Below, piece after piece: positions 50,888-60,964 of a DNA stretch of 64,000 nucleotides (position 1 is its first letter; every line of letters begins with the position of its first letter). The notes beneath the pieces were generated by a model, which worked only from the letters and a program-made list of their open reading frames with translations, did no database searches and was not told the origin of the DNA. Position numbers and translations under genes: made by a program. This stretch comes from Streptomyces sp. L-9-10 (GTDB taxonomy: Bacteria; Actinomycetota; Actinomycetes; Streptomycetales; Streptomycetaceae): positions 1 to 64,000 of the forward strand of contig NZ_PHRF01000064.1 of NCBI RefSeq assembly GCF_004151105.1, in the 5' to 3' direction.

Positions 50888-51277
50888 ATGCGAATTCCCC
50901 CACGGATCGCCACCCTCGGTGGCATCGCCGCTCTGGTCTCGACCCTCCTCGTCGGCGGAGTCACCGCCACCGCCACCGCCGCCCCCACCGCGGTCGGCAG
51001 CATCTGCTACTCCCGGCTGCCTGTTCAGGCCCACGACACCCTCGACCTCATCGACCAGGGCGGGCCGTACCCGTACCCGCAGGACGGCGGTGTCTTCCAG
51101 AACCGGGAAGGCATCCTGCCGAGCCAGTCGAACGGCTACTACCACGAGTACACCGTCAAGACGCCCGGCTCCTCGAACCGCGGCGCGCGCCGCATCGTCA
51201 CGGGCAACCGGAACAACGAGGACTACTACACCGCCGACCACTACGCGTCGTTCTCCCTCGTCAACTACAGCTGCTGA
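50888..51277 (+). CDS. secreted guanyl-specific ribonuclease (RNase Sa/barnase family)
   Basis: 129 residues: a signal peptide (MRIPPRIATLGGIAALVSTLLVGGVTATATA, cut near AA) and about 97 mature residues. The mature part is close to RNase Sa: the catalytic Glu in QNREGILPSQSNGYYHEYTV, Arg in RRIVTGNR, His in ADHYASFSL, and a Cys near each end for the disulfide (SICYSRL, NYSC). It cleaves RNA after G outside the cell. The inhibitor gene follows. Confidence 0.95.
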   Translation: MRIPPRIATLGGIAALVSTLLVGGVTATATAAPTAVGSICYSRLPVQAHDTLDLIDQGGPYPYPQDGGVFQNREGILPSQSNGYYHEYTVKTPGSSNRGARRIVTGNRNNEDYYTADHYASFSLVNYSC

Positions 51278-51315
51278 CCGGTCGTCGACCGGAACCGGAA
51301 GGTAACCTCCGTCCC

Positions 51316-51702
51316 ATGACGGTGACATATGTGATCGACGGGGCGGAGGTCACCGGCCTCGAACGCTTCTGGCAGGTGATCGGCGCGGCCGTGAACGGGC
51401 CGGGCGGGTACTTCGGGAGCAATCTCGACGCGCTCGCCGACTGTCTGCGCGGCGGGTACGGAACGCCGGACGACGGCGACTTCGTCATCGAATGGCGGCG
51501 GCACGAACTCTCGCGCCGCGCACTCGGCCAGGAGGAGACCGTGCGTACGCTCCAGCGGCGGCTGGAGCGTACGCACCCCGACAACAGGGCCGCCGTCCAG
51601 GCGCGGCTGGACGCTGTCCGGGCGGGCGGCGGTCCGACCGTCTTCGACGAACTGGTGCGACTGATCGAGGAAGAGGCGCCCGGGGTGCTCCGGCTGCTCT
51701 GA
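51316..51702 (+). CDS. barstar-family ribonuclease inhibitor
   Basis: 128 residues from ATG 51316. The barstar fold is seen in the N-terminal 90: TYVIDGAEVTGLERFWQVIGAAVNGPGGYFGSNLDALADCLRGGYG (the acidic helix that caps the RNase active site) and DFVIEWRRHE. A C-terminal extension (about residues 95-128) is Arg/Ala-rich. It lies 38 bases after the RNase gene on the same strand, so it would protect the cytoplasm from unexported enzyme. Confidence 0.93.
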   Translation: MTVTYVIDGAEVTGLERFWQVIGAAVNGPGGYFGSNLDALADCLRGGYGTPDDGDFVIEWRRHELSRRALGQEETVRTLQRRLERTHPDNRAAVQARLDAVRAGGGPTVFDELVRLIEEEAPGVLRLL

Positions 51703-51798
51703 CTCCGGCTTCTCCGGCTCCGGGTCGTCCGGCTCGGGCTCCTTTGATTCCGGGGCGTCCGACTCCTGGGCCCTGGGCTCCGGCTTCTTCGCTCGTTC

Positions 51799-53328
51799 TC
51801 AGCGGCGGCGCGGGAGTGTCCGCTCCAGGCGCCGTCGCTCCGGGCCGTGCGGTACGTACCGCACGGCCTCCACCGCTGTCCTGCGCGCGTATCCCTCCGG
51901 GTCCCCGTCGCCGAGGATCCGGGCCAGCGCCTCGACCGCGCGTGGATCGCGGCGGGCCGCCAGCCCCTTGGCCGACTCGGCGGCCGTGTTCGCGTCCGGG
52001 TCGTCCAGCCGGGCCGCCAGCGCCTCGCGCAGCTCGCGCGTGTCCGCGTCCACGCCCGCCAGCGCCACGGCCGCGCGGTGTCTGACCGACGCGTCCGTGT
52101 CCCTGCTCAGCAGCGTCAGTGCCCACACCGCGTCGTGGTCGTCGCCCGGTACGAGCCCGGTCAGCGCGAGGGCCGCCCGGCGCCGTACCCCGGCGTCGGG
52201 GTGGCCCGTGTGGCGCAGGATCTCCGGGAGCGCGGCCGGGTCGCCGTACTGGCCGAGCGCCACCACGACCGCGCGGACCAGCTCAGGCTCCACGGCCCGC
52301 CGGGACAGTTCGCGCAGCAGCGGCACCGCGCGGGCGGCGAACGGACTCTCCCCGTCCGCCGCGCCCAGCCGCGCCAGCACATCGGCGGCGAAGGCCCGCC
52401 GCAGCGGCTCGTCGCCCGCGCACCACGCGGCGGCGGCCTGGAACGTCTCCTCGTCACCGCGCCGCCACAGCGCGGACACCGACTCCGTCCAGTCGTCCCT
52501 GCCGGGGTCCCCGCAGCGCAGCGCCCGCGCCGCCAGCTCCTCGTACGGCGTCGCCAGGCCCAGTTCCGTTTCGAGTATCGTCGCGACGGCCGCGTGCCCG
52601 GTCTGCTGCTCGCGGCCGGCCACCGGCTCGCCGTCCCTGAGCAGTTCAACGACGACGGTCTCCGAGCCGTCCTCCTCGATCCGGCGCGTCACCGTCTCGT
52701 AACCGTCGCCGTACGCGCTCAGCAGCCCGGTGCGCAGCTCCTGTTCCACATCGCGGGTGAGCCAGCGCCGGGCCTCGGCGAGCGCCGCGTCGCGCGTCCG
52801 GGCGTACACGCCGTCGGGCGCGCCCGCGCCGTAGCGGAGCAGGACCCGCACGGCGGGCGCGGAGCCGCGGCGGGCGGCCAGCAGCAGCGGCGGTTCGCCG
52901 CCGGGGCCCGGCAGATCGGGGTCGGCGCCGTACTCCAGCAGCGCTTCGACCGTGTCCGCGAAGCCCTGCACGACCGCCCAGGAGACCGCGGTGAAGCCGA
53001 ACTCCTCGCGGCCGTCGGGCGGGGCGCCGGCCGCGAGGAGGGCGCGGACCACCTCGGTGTGCCCGCCGCAGGCCGCCCCGCACAGCGGCAGATCACCGCC
53101 GTCCCGGCCGCTCGCCCGGCGGGGGTCGGCGCCCGCCGTGAGCAGCAGGCGTACGAGCCCCGGTTCGTCGCTGACCGCCGCGCGGTAGAGGATCGTTTCG
53201 CCGTCCCCGTCGGTCGACTCGGCGGAGACTCCGGCGCGGAGCAGCCGTACCACCGAGTCGTCGGCGCCACCGCCCACCGCCGTGAACAGTTCGTCGACGC
53301 CCGTGCCCGCTGTCGGCTCATTCGTCAT
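51799..53328 (-). CDS. ankyrin and HEAT repeat protein
   Basis: 509 residues. The N-terminal third has about four ankyrin repeats (GETILYRAAVSDEPGLVRLLLTAGADP, LPLCGAACGGHTEVVRALLAAGAPP, TAVSWAVVQGFADTVEALLEYGADPD, PPLLLAARRGSAPAVRVLLRYGAG). The C-terminal third has HEAT-like repeats (PAALPEILRHTGHPDAGVRRRAALALTG). Helical, cytoplasmic, a protein-binding scaffold with no catalytic motif seen. Confidence 0.88.
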   Translation of the reverse strand: MTNEPTAGTGVDELFTAVGGGADDSVVRLLRAGVSAESTDGDGETILYRAAVSDEPGLVRLLLTAGADPRRASGRDGGDLPLCGAACGGHTEVVRALLAAGAPPDGREEFGFTAVSWAVVQGFADTVEALLEYGADPDLPGPGGEPPLLLAARRGSAPAVRVLLRYGAGAPDGVYARTRDAALAEARRWLTRDVEQELRTGLLSAYGDGYETVTRRIEEDGSETVVVELLRDGEPVAGREQQTGHAAVATILETELGLATPYEELAARALRCGDPGRDDWTESVSALWRRGDEETFQAAAAWCAGDEPLRRAFAADVLARLGAADGESPFAARAVPLLRELSRRAVEPELVRAVVVALGQYGDPAALPEILRHTGHPDAGVRRRAALALTGLVPGDDHDAVWALTLLSRDTDASVRHRAAVALAGVDADTRELREALAARLDDPDANTAAESAKGLAARRDPRAVEALARILGDGDPEGYARRTAVEAVRYVPHGPERRRLERTLPRRR

Positions 53329-53461
53329 GCTTCGACCCTACGTTCGCCGGGGACGCACCGTCGCCCGGGATACGCGGCGGCCAGGTTCCGGCCCGGTTCT
53401 GGCCCGGTCCGCCCGGTAAACGGGGTGCGGGACACGGGGTGCGGGCAGGCGGCCCGTCCGC

Positions 53462-54364
53462 TCAGGTGTCGCAGTCCAGCACGCTCGCGCACAGTCCGCA
53501 CCGCGCCCGCACCCGGCCGCGGACCGGCACCCGGATGCGCTGGAGGCAGGTGGGGCAGGGGAACGAGACGCGCAGACCGTCCGCCAGATGCTCGAAGGCG
53601 TACGGCACGTACGGCGCGACGGGGGCGGTCGCGGCGCCCGGGTTCTCCAGCGCGTAGCGGCGGTCCTTGGCGTAGCGGTGCCGGCCCGACCAGCCGGCGG
53701 TGGTCAGCGGCGGCTGCTGCTCGTCACGCAGCGACTGCGCCCGGCCCTTCGTATACGACGTGTAGCCCTGCGGGCTGGTGAACCAGATCCGCGGGTCCTC
53801 GTCGAAGACGAGCGCGCGCTTGGCCAGGACGTAGCCGAACTCCTCGGGGGTGAGATAACCGAGTTTCTGGCTGGAATCGCGGTCTTCGCGGTAGGCGTCC
53901 AGAAGGAGCCAGCCGGCGCCCAGATAGGTCGTGGCGGTGTCGGTGAGGATCTCGTTGTCGTGGGTGCCGGGGAAGGAGAGACCGAGGCGATGCAGCAGGA
54001 CATGGGTGATCTCGTGGGCGAGCGCGGCGCCGATGTCCCTGCGGTGGGTGCGGAATCGGTTGTTCAGCTCGATGAAGTACTCCGGCCCGGCGGTCAGCTC
54101 GACGTTCGCCGCCTGCTTCATGTCGCGGAAGCTCACGATCACCCGTGCGTCCGGCAGCCGCAGCTGCTGGACCAGGGCGTGGGCCACGCGCTGAGTGCCC
54201 AGGTAGAGATCGTCCACGTCGGAGAAGGCGACATCGGCCGGGGCGACGCTGGCGGCGTACGCGCGGATTCCGTCGGCCGAGAGCCGCCGGTAGAGCGCCG
54301 TGATGGCCGCGCGCGCCGTGTCGAGGTGCGGATAGCCGTGCTGGACCTCGCCGCCGTTCGTCAC
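53462..54364 (-). CDS. zinc-dependent metallopeptidase with C-terminal Zn ribbon
   Basis: 300 residues from GTG 54364; the longer open frame is not supported. A metallopeptidase HExxH, HEITHVLLHRLGLSF, at about residue 128; the next lines (THDNEILTDTATTYLGAG) supply a possible third ligand Glu/Asp. The C-terminus has a Zn ribbon (CPTC ... CGLC). No signal peptide is visible, so it is probably cytoplasmic. Family unclear. Confidence 0.75.
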   Translation of the reverse strand: MTNGGEVQHGYPHLDTARAAITALYRRLSADGIRAYAASVAPADVAFSDVDDLYLGTQRVAHALVQQLRLPDARVIVSFRDMKQAANVELTAGPEYFIELNNRFRTHRRDIGAALAHEITHVLLHRLGLSFPGTHDNEILTDTATTYLGAGWLLLDAYREDRDSSQKLGYLTPEEFGYVLAKRALVFDEDPRIWFTSPQGYTSYTKGRAQSLRDEQQPPLTTAGWSGRHRYAKDRRYALENPGAATAPVAPYVPYAFEHLADGLRVSFPCPTCLQRIRVPVRGRVRARCGLCASVLDCDT

Positions 54365-54744
54365 GTCCGTACCCCCTGCGTCCCGCGGTCCCGCGTCCGA
54401 GTCCTCCCGCGCGGGACGGCCGAGCCCGCTCGCGTCAACTCTACGGGGACACGCCGGGCGCCGGAGGGGCACGCCCGGCGGGTGCGTCCGATCAGCGGAC
54501 GGCGCGTCTGACGGGCGGACGGCGCGTCTGATCGGTGGACGGCGCGTCCGGTCAGGGAACGCGCCGTCCGGTCAGAGGACAGTGGCCGACGGATGGCCCT
54601 GCCGAGTGGCTGAAAGCAGGTTCTTGTGGCGCGGCTTATCCCCTCCGCATAATCCGGATCACGCTTTCTTGTCGGGCCCATGTCAGCGACTCGCAACGCG
54701 CGTTGATCCAAGCCCGCCTTGAGCGCGAATCCCTCAAACCCCCC

Positions 54745-55572
54745 ATGAAAGGCAGACCGTTGAGCATTCTGGGTGTCCTCAAGAGAACCGCCGCCGCCGG
54801 CGCGGTCGTGCTCGCCGCCATCAGCCTCCAGCCGTCCTCCGCTTCCGCCGCGCCCGCGCCGGTCGCGCCCAAGACCCAGGCCGCGGCGCCGCTCGCACCT
54901 CCCGTCGTCGGCGGCACCCGCGCCGCCCAGGGCGAATTCCCCTTCATGGTCCGGCTCTCCATGGGCTGTGGTGGCGCGCTGTACTCCCCGACCGTCGTGC
55001 TGACCGCCGCGCACTGTGTGAGCGGATCCGGTAACAACACCAGCATCACCGCCACCGCCGGTGTCGTCGACCTCCAGAGCTCCAGCGCCATCAAGGTCAA
55101 GTCCACCAAGGTTCTCCAGGCCCCCGGCTACAACGGCGCGGGCAAGGACTGGGCGCTGATCAAGCTCGCCGCGCCCATCAACCTGCCGACGCTGAAGATC
55201 GCCACCACCACGCAGTACAACACCGGCAACTTCACCGTCGCCGGCTGGGGTGCGGCCACCGAGGGCGGCGCCCAGCAGCGCTACCTCCTCAAGGCCACCG
55301 TCCCGTTCGTCTCCGACGCCAGCTGCAACTCGTCGTACGGCGGCGAGATCATAACGGGCGAGGAGATCTGCGCCGGGTTCGCCCAGGGCGGCACGGACAC
55401 CTGCCAGGGTGACTCGGGCGGTCCGATGTTCCGCAAGGACAGCGCCGGAGCCTTCATCCAGGTCGGCATCGTGAGCTGGGGCAACGGCTGCGCCCGGCCC
55501 AACTACCCCGGTGTCTACACCGAGGTCTCGACCTTCGCCTCCCAGATCGCCTCGGCCGCGTCGACTCTCTGA
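54745..55572 (+). CDS. secreted trypsin-like serine protease (S. griseus trypsin type)
   Basis: 275 residues. Signal peptide (KRTAAAGAVVLAAISLQPSSASA), propeptide (APAPVAPKTQAAAPLAPP) and mature enzyme VVGGTRAAQGEFPFMVRL, as in S. griseus trypsin. Catalytic triad: LTAAHC (His), DWALIKL (Asp), GDSGGP (Ser). The specificity Asp in GGTDTCQGDSGGP selects Arg/Lys. ATG 54745 lacks a good ribosome site; a TTG at 54760 has AAAGG seven bases upstream and may be the true start. Confidence 0.93.
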   Translation: MKGRPLSILGVLKRTAAAGAVVLAAISLQPSSASAAPAPVAPKTQAAAPLAPPVVGGTRAAQGEFPFMVRLSMGCGGALYSPTVVLTAAHCVSGSGNNTSITATAGVVDLQSSSAIKVKSTKVLQAPGYNGAGKDWALIKLAAPINLPTLKIATTTQYNTGNFTVAGWGAATEGGAQQRYLLKATVPFVSDASCNSSYGGEIITGEEICAGFAQGGTDTCQGDSGGPMFRKDSAGAFIQVGIVSWGNGCARPNYPGVYTEVSTFASQIASAASTL

Positions 55573-55593
55573 CGTGACGTCGTAGGACCTCAG

Positions 55594-55638
55594 GGCGGGG
55601 CAGGTGGCTGGACGCGTTAGTCCAACATCTGCCCCGCC
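55594..55638 (+). terminator. terminator after trypsin gene
   Basis: 10-bp outer stem GGCGGGGCAG (55594-55603) with CTGCCCCGCC (55629-55638), and an inner TGGAC/GTCCA stem. Confidence 0.7.
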
Positions 55639-55732
55639 TTTGTCCATGGGCGCGCTCGCACCTCGCGACGGAGATTGACGTGCACGGATCCCCGCATCCG
55701 TCCGTCGAATCCGTGAACGAAGAGGAGCGAGC

Positions 55733-58700
55733 GTGTCCGTCAACGCAGCAGACCGAGGCCCCCGCCGCAGAACCGTCGTCGCCGCCACCGCACTCGCGGG
55801 CGCCGGCGTCGCTCTCGGCGCGTCCCCCAGCCTGGCTTCCGGCCCGTCTCCGTCCGGCGGGGCACGGGAGACCGTGCTGCGCTCCCGGGAGCTGGAGGTA
55901 CGGGTCGACAGCGGCTTCCCGCGCGTCGTCTCGTACACCGGCCGGGAGACCGGCGCCCTGCTGTACGGGCAGCGCGACCCGGTCACCTCGGTACGGATCG
56001 ACGGTACGGACCACACCCCGGCGGTGCGCACCCGGAACGCGCGCAACGGGAGCGGCCGGATCGCGTACACCCTCGCCTTCGACGGCGGCACCGAGATCGA
56101 CGTCGAGATCACGGTCTCCGGATGGCGCGTCGACTGGCGGGTCACCCGGATCGCCGACACGCCCGCCCTGCGCGTCGGCACCCTGGAACTGCCCGAGCTG
56201 GCGCTGCTGTCCGTACGCTCCGACCAGCCCGGCGCCGTACTGCTCACCGCGCGTGTCGAACTGGACAAGGCCAAGAGCGGCGACACGCTGACCGCGATCA
56301 GCGGCGACACCCCGGAACGCGCTCCGGCGGGCTGTGCCTACGCCGTCGTCGTGCACGACCGGCTCGGCGGCGCGGTCGAGACCAACACCGTCTACGACCG
56401 GCCCGCCGACACGCCGGGCGCCGCCTGGGACAACGGCCGGCTGTGGCACCGCGTCGTGCGCGCCGACGACGGGGTGACGGAAGGGCGGCTGCGGTGCGGG
56501 CAGTGGACCCACCGCGCGGCCGACTCCCCCGTGGAGGCCACCGAACCGCTGCCGTACGCCACGGTCATCGTCACCGGTACACGTGACGACGCGGGCGCGG
56601 GCGGAGCCGGCCGCGCCGTCGACTGGCAGGACGCGGCCACCGCCTTCCGCGACATCATGGTCAGCCCGCTCGGCGCCGACCGGCAGCATCTGCGGGTCGT
56701 CCCGCACATCCCGTTCAACTTCGCCAGCCAGGCCACCAACCCGTTCCTCGCCACCCTCGACCAGGTCAAGCGGATCTCGCTGGCCACCGACGGGCTGCGG
56801 CAGTACACCCTGCTCAAGGGCTACCAGTCGGAGGGCCACGACTCGGCGCACCCCGACTACGCGGGCAACTACAACCAGCGCGCCGGCGGCCTCGACGACC
56901 TCAACACCCTGGTCAGGGAGGGCAAGAAGTGGCAGTGCGACTTCGGCGTGCATGTCAACGCCACCGAGTCCTACCCCGTCGCCCACGCCTTCTCCGAAAC
57001 GCTCGTGGACAAGAACGACCCGCAGTGGGACTGGCTCGACCAGAGCTACCGCATCGACGCCCGCCGCGATCTGGTCTCCGGTGACATCATCAAGCGCTTC
57101 CAGGACCTGCGCGACCAGACCGACCCCGCGCTGAACACCCTCTACATCGACGTCTTCAAGGAGTCCGGCTGGAACTCCGACCGGCTCCAGCGCGCGCTGC
57201 GCGAACAGGGCTGGCAGATCACCACGGAATACGGCCACGGCCTGGAGCGCTCGTCGCTCTGGACGCACTGGGCGACCGAGACCGACTACGGCTCCGCCGA
57301 CACCTCCCGGGGCGTCAACTCCCGGCTGATCCGGTTCATCCGCAACCACCAGAAGGACGTCTTCGCCGACAAGTGGCCGACGCTGCTCGGCATCCCGCGG
57401 ATGGGCGGCTTCGAGGGCTGGGTCGGCAAGACCGACTGGACGGCCTTCTACCAGCTGATCTGGACCCATTCCCTGGCCGCGAAGTACCTCCAGGCGTATC
57501 CGATCGCGCGCTGGAGCGAGCACGAGATCCGCTTCTCAGGACCGACGCGGACGGTCGTCTCCGACGCGGACGGCACCCGCCGCATCACGACCGACGGACG
57601 GGTCGTGTACGAGGGCGGACGCTATCTGCTGCCCTGGGAACCGCGCCGGGCGACCGACCCGGACAAGCTCTACCACTACAACCCGGCGGGCGGCAGCAGC
57701 GACTGGCGGCTGCCGCGCGGCTGGGCGGGGCTGTCGCGAGCGGCCCTCTACCGGCTCACCGACCAGGGCCGGGTCCATGTGCGCGACATACCGGTACGGG
57801 GCGGCCGGGTCACGCTCGACGCCGAGGCGGGGCAGCCGTACGTGCTGTACCGGAGCCGGGCCGGGCGGAAGCCCGCGGACCCGGACTGGGGCCAGGCCAC
57901 CCCGCTGCACGACCCGGGCTTCCACTCCGGCTCACTGGACGGCTGGACGGTCAGCGGCCCGGCGACCGTGGAACGCAGCGCCCTCGGCGACTACGAGCTG
58001 GTGATCGGCGCGGGCGCGGAGGCGGCGGCCGGCCAGCGTCTGGAGCGGCTCGCGCCCGGCACATACGCGGCGTCCGTACAGGTCGAGGTGGGGGAGACGG
58101 CCGGGCTCCGGCGCAGGGCCGCCCTGGAGGTCCGTACCGCCGACGGCGTCACGGCCGTGAACTGGACCGACGTCTCCACCGCGGCGAACTACGTCGCCGC
58201 CGACCGTAAGCACGGCACCCGCTTCCAGCGGATGTTCACCCACTTCACGGTCCCGGAGGGCGGCGGCCCGGTCCGGCTCACGCTGCGGGCGGCGGCGGGC
58301 GGCGCGCGGGTGCGGTTCGACAACGTACGGATCGTCCGCGCGCGGCCCACCGTCAAGCCGGGCACGCTGGCCTTCGAGGACTTCCAGAACGTGCCACAGG
58401 GATGGGGCGTCTTCGTGAAGGGCGACGCCGGAGCCGTCACCGACCCGCGTACGCATATCGCGCAGCGGCACGCGCCGTTCACCCAGCGAGGCTGGAACGG
58501 CAAGGCGATCGACGATGTCGTCGACGGCACCGAATCGCTCAAGTCCCGTGGCGAGAACGGGGGAGTGGTCTACCGGACCGTCCAGCACACCGTCCGCTTC
58601 GAGCCGGGGCGGCGCTACCGGGTCTCGTTCCGGTACGAGAACGAGAAGGCGGGCCAGTACGCCTGGGTCACGGCCGTGGACGAGCCGGAGGCGCGGGAGC

Positions 58701-58858
58701 TGACGCGTGAGGACCTGCCCGTCGCGACCGGACCGGCCGTGCTGAGTTACGAGTTCACCGCGCCGGAGCGGGGCGAGGCGTGGGTGGGGCTGCGCAAGAC
58801 GGGCGGCGACGGGAAGGCGGAGTTCGTGCTCGACGCGTTCGAGGTGCGGGAGGCGTAG
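55733..58858 (+). CDS. endo-alpha-N-acetylgalactosaminidase, GH101
   Basis: 1041 residues with a twin-arginine signal (PRRRTVVAATALAGAGVAL). GH101 enzymes release Gal-beta-1,3-GalNAc from mucin-type O-glycoproteins. The catalytic TIM barrel lies around residues 320-600: PHIPFNFASQATNPFLATLDQVKRI, KGYQSEGHDSAHPDYAG, FGVHVNATESYP, the nucleophile-bearing LNTLYIDVFKESGW, and TEYGHGLER. C-terminal beta domains (about 700-1040) resemble galactose-binding/CBM modules. GTG/ATG 55733 follows GAGGAGCGAGCG. Confidence 0.92.
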   Translation: MSVNAADRGPRRRTVVAATALAGAGVALGASPSLASGPSPSGGARETVLRSRELEVRVDSGFPRVVSYTGRETGALLYGQRDPVTSVRIDGTDHTPAVRTRNARNGSGRIAYTLAFDGGTEIDVEITVSGWRVDWRVTRIADTPALRVGTLELPELALLSVRSDQPGAVLLTARVELDKAKSGDTLTAISGDTPERAPAGCAYAVVVHDRLGGAVETNTVYDRPADTPGAAWDNGRLWHRVVRADDGVTEGRLRCGQWTHRAADSPVEATEPLPYATVIVTGTRDDAGAGGAGRAVDWQDAATAFRDIMVSPLGADRQHLRVVPHIPFNFASQATNPFLATLDQVKRISLATDGLRQYTLLKGYQSEGHDSAHPDYAGNYNQRAGGLDDLNTLVREGKKWQCDFGVHVNATESYPVAHAFSETLVDKNDPQWDWLDQSYRIDARRDLVSGDIIKRFQDLRDQTDPALNTLYIDVFKESGWNSDRLQRALREQGWQITTEYGHGLERSSLWTHWATETDYGSADTSRGVNSRLIRFIRNHQKDVFADKWPTLLGIPRMGGFEGWVGKTDWTAFYQLIWTHSLAAKYLQAYPIARWSEHEIRFSGPTRTVVSDADGTRRITTDGRVVYEGGRYLLPWEPRRATDPDKLYHYNPAGGSSDWRLPRGWAGLSRAALYRLTDQGRVHVRDIPVRGGRVTLDAEAGQPYVLYRSRAGRKPADPDWGQATPLHDPGFHSGSLDGWTVSGPATVERSALGDYELVIGAGAEAAAGQRLERLAPGTYAASVQVEVGETAGLRRRAALEVRTADGVTAVNWTDVSTAANYVAADRKHGTRFQRMFTHFTVPEGGGPVRLTLRAAAGGARVRFDNVRIVRARPTVKPGTLAFEDFQNVPQGWGVFVKGDAGAVTDPRTHIAQRHAPFTQRGWNGKAIDDVVDGTESLKSRGENGGVVYRTVQHTVRFEPGRRYRVSFRYENEKAGQYAWVTAVDEPEARELTREDLPVATGPAVLSYEFTAPERGEAWVGLRKTGGDGKAEFVLDAFEVREA

Positions 58859-58868
58859 GGAGCGGAGA

Positions 58869-58906
58869 AGGGGCCGGTCCCGGGCACACCGCCGGGACCG
58901 GCCCCT
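58869..58906. terminator. bidirectional terminator between GH101 and GH35 genes
   Basis: A perfect 15-bp stem AGGGGCCGGTCCCGG (58869-58883) with 58892-58906, and an 8-base loop, in the 62-base convergent gap. Confidence 0.85.
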
Positions 58907-58920
58907 CCGTACGTCCGGAC

Positions 58921-60759
58921 CTACTCGTCGGACACGCTCTCGTACGGGGCGAGCTGTATGTACGGGGCGCCCGCGGCCTCCAGTTCCAGCACCCACACCT
59001 CGTTGCCGCCCTCGCGCAGCACCGGACCCGGCACGTACAGCGACTCCTGCGGGCCCCGCGACCAGTAGCGGCCCAGGCAGTGGCCGTTCACCCAGACGAA
59101 GCCCCGGGTCCAGGAGGGGAGCGTGAGACGGGCGTCGCCCGCGCCCGCGATCTCGAAGGCGGCGCGGTGGAGCCCCCGTCCCGCGTCGAGCCCCTGTCCG
59201 GCCTCGCAGTCCGGCGCGTCGTCCGTCTCGCCGTCCGGTGCGCGGAACGTGGCGCGGAACGGGACCCCCGCCACCGCCCGCGCGTCGTCGAAGGCGTCGA
59301 GACGCAGCCCCCGGGCCCGTACGCCGTGCAGATACTGCCGTTCGTGCAGCACCCCGCCCGTGATGCCCTTGGACTCGCCGAGCCGCCGCCCGTAGTTGAC
59401 CCGGCCCAGCGACTCGACCCAGATGTCGACGGACGCGGGCCCGGCCACCGGCTTCGCCAGGGCCGCGGTCTCGCCGTCGAGCACCTCCGCGCGCACCCCG
59501 TCCACGTACACCACGGCCAGATCGCGCAGCCCGGCCAGTGTGAGGGTCCGGGGCGTCCGGGGGCCCGGGACCTCCAGCCGGTAGCGCACCAGACCGCGGT
59601 CCACACCCAGCTCCTCGAAGGTGGGCGGCAGCGCCGTCTCCGACTCAGGGCCGCCGAGGCACTCCACGACCTCGTCCAGCGGTGCCCACGCGGTGAACTC
59701 CGCGCGTACGGGACCGGCCAGGGCGGGGGGCGGCTGCGGCGGTTCGGGCAGCGGGCCGCTCCCGTACTCCGCCAGCACCTCGCGGAACCGCCAGAACTTC
59801 TCCGTCGGCCGGCCCGCCTCGTCGACCGGCGCGTCGTAGTCGTACGAGGTGACGTCCGGTGTGAGCGCGCCGTCGGCCAGCTCTCCTGCCCGGTTGGCGC
59901 CCGCCCAGCCCGCGAGGTTCGTACCGCCGTGCGCCATGTACACATTGACCGAGGCGCCGGACTCCAGGATCTCGCGCAGCGCGCCGGCCGCGTCCGCCGG
60001 ATCCCGTACGACATGCTCACCGCCCCAGTGGTCGAACCAGCCGCACCAGAACTCCATGCACATCAGCGGCCCGTCGGGGCGGTGCCCGCGCAGGGTCTCG
60101 AAGGCGGCGCGGGCACCCGAGCCGAAGTTGACCGTCGCCGCCAGCCCGGGGACCGAACCGCCGGTGAGCATATGGTCCTCGGGGCCGTCCGAGGTGACCA
60201 GCGGTACGGAGATCCCGCAGGCCCGGGTCAGCTCGGTCAGCCGGGCCAGATAGACCTGGTCGGAGCCGTAACTCCCGTACTCGTTCTCGACCTGCACCAT
60301 GATCACCGGGCCGCCCGCGCCGATCTGGCGCTCGGCGACCTGGGGGAGCAGCTCGCGGTACCACCGCTCCACCCGCTCCAGATACGCGGCGTCCCTGGTC
60401 CGTACCCGCGCGCCCAGCGGGCCGGTCAGCCAGTGCGGCAGCCCGCCGTTGTCCCACTCGGCGCAGATGTACGGGCCCGGCCGCACGATCGCCCACAGCC
60501 CCGCCTCGCGCACGGCGTCCAGGAACCGGCCGAGCGCGGCCACGTCGTGGTAGCGGCCGGGCTCCGGCTCGTGCAGATTCCACGGGACGTAGGTCTCGAC
60601 GCAGTTGAGGCCCATGGCGCGCAGCATCCCGAGCCGGTGGCCCCACAGCTCCTCATGGACCCGGAAGTAGTGCAGCGCCCCGGAAAGCAGCCGCACCGGC
60701 CGTCCGTCCAGCAGAAAGTCCTCGTCCCCCACCATGAACTCAGCCACCGACTCAGTCAC
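58921..60759 (-). CDS. beta-galactosidase, GH35
   Basis: 612 residues from GTG 60759; ATG 60735 is an alternative. GH35 core: GDEDFLLDGRPVRLLSGALHYFRVHEELWGHRL, CVETYVPWNLHEPEPG, PGPYICAEWDNGGLPHWL, the acid/base Glu in VQVENEYGSYG and the nucleophile Glu in CMEFWCGWFDHWG, with C-terminal beta-sandwich domains (VNGHCLGRYWSRGPQ). No signal peptide, so probably cytoplasmic. Divergent from an AraC-type regulator. Confidence 0.95.
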   Translation of the reverse strand: MTESVAEFMVGDEDFLLDGRPVRLLSGALHYFRVHEELWGHRLGMLRAMGLNCVETYVPWNLHEPEPGRYHDVAALGRFLDAVREAGLWAIVRPGPYICAEWDNGGLPHWLTGPLGARVRTRDAAYLERVERWYRELLPQVAERQIGAGGPVIMVQVENEYGSYGSDQVYLARLTELTRACGISVPLVTSDGPEDHMLTGGSVPGLAATVNFGSGARAAFETLRGHRPDGPLMCMEFWCGWFDHWGGEHVVRDPADAAGALREILESGASVNVYMAHGGTNLAGWAGANRAGELADGALTPDVTSYDYDAPVDEAGRPTEKFWRFREVLAEYGSGPLPEPPQPPPALAGPVRAEFTAWAPLDEVVECLGGPESETALPPTFEELGVDRGLVRYRLEVPGPRTPRTLTLAGLRDLAVVYVDGVRAEVLDGETAALAKPVAGPASVDIWVESLGRVNYGRRLGESKGITGGVLHERQYLHGVRARGLRLDAFDDARAVAGVPFRATFRAPDGETDDAPDCEAGQGLDAGRGLHRAAFEIAGAGDARLTLPSWTRGFVWVNGHCLGRYWSRGPQESLYVPGPVLREGGNEVWVLELEAAGAPYIQLAPYESVSDE

Positions 60760-60964
60760 CGTCCCCGCTCTCCCGTCCCGCGTTCGTCGTCGTGTCTTCG
60801 TGTGCTCTTCGTGTCTTCTTCGTCCGGTTTCCGGACCGCGATCCACCCTCTCCCTCTGGCGGCGGCACGGTCCATGGACAAAGATCACCTCTGGTTGGAC
60901 GCATGGGGCGCCCGCCCGGGGCGTGACCGGACGACCGGACCGACGGACTGGCGAGGTGGAGCGG

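Noticed and set aside
48977..51328. 783-codon minus-strand frame opposite the helicase and RNase
   Set aside because: Shadow frame with biased composition and no start signal.
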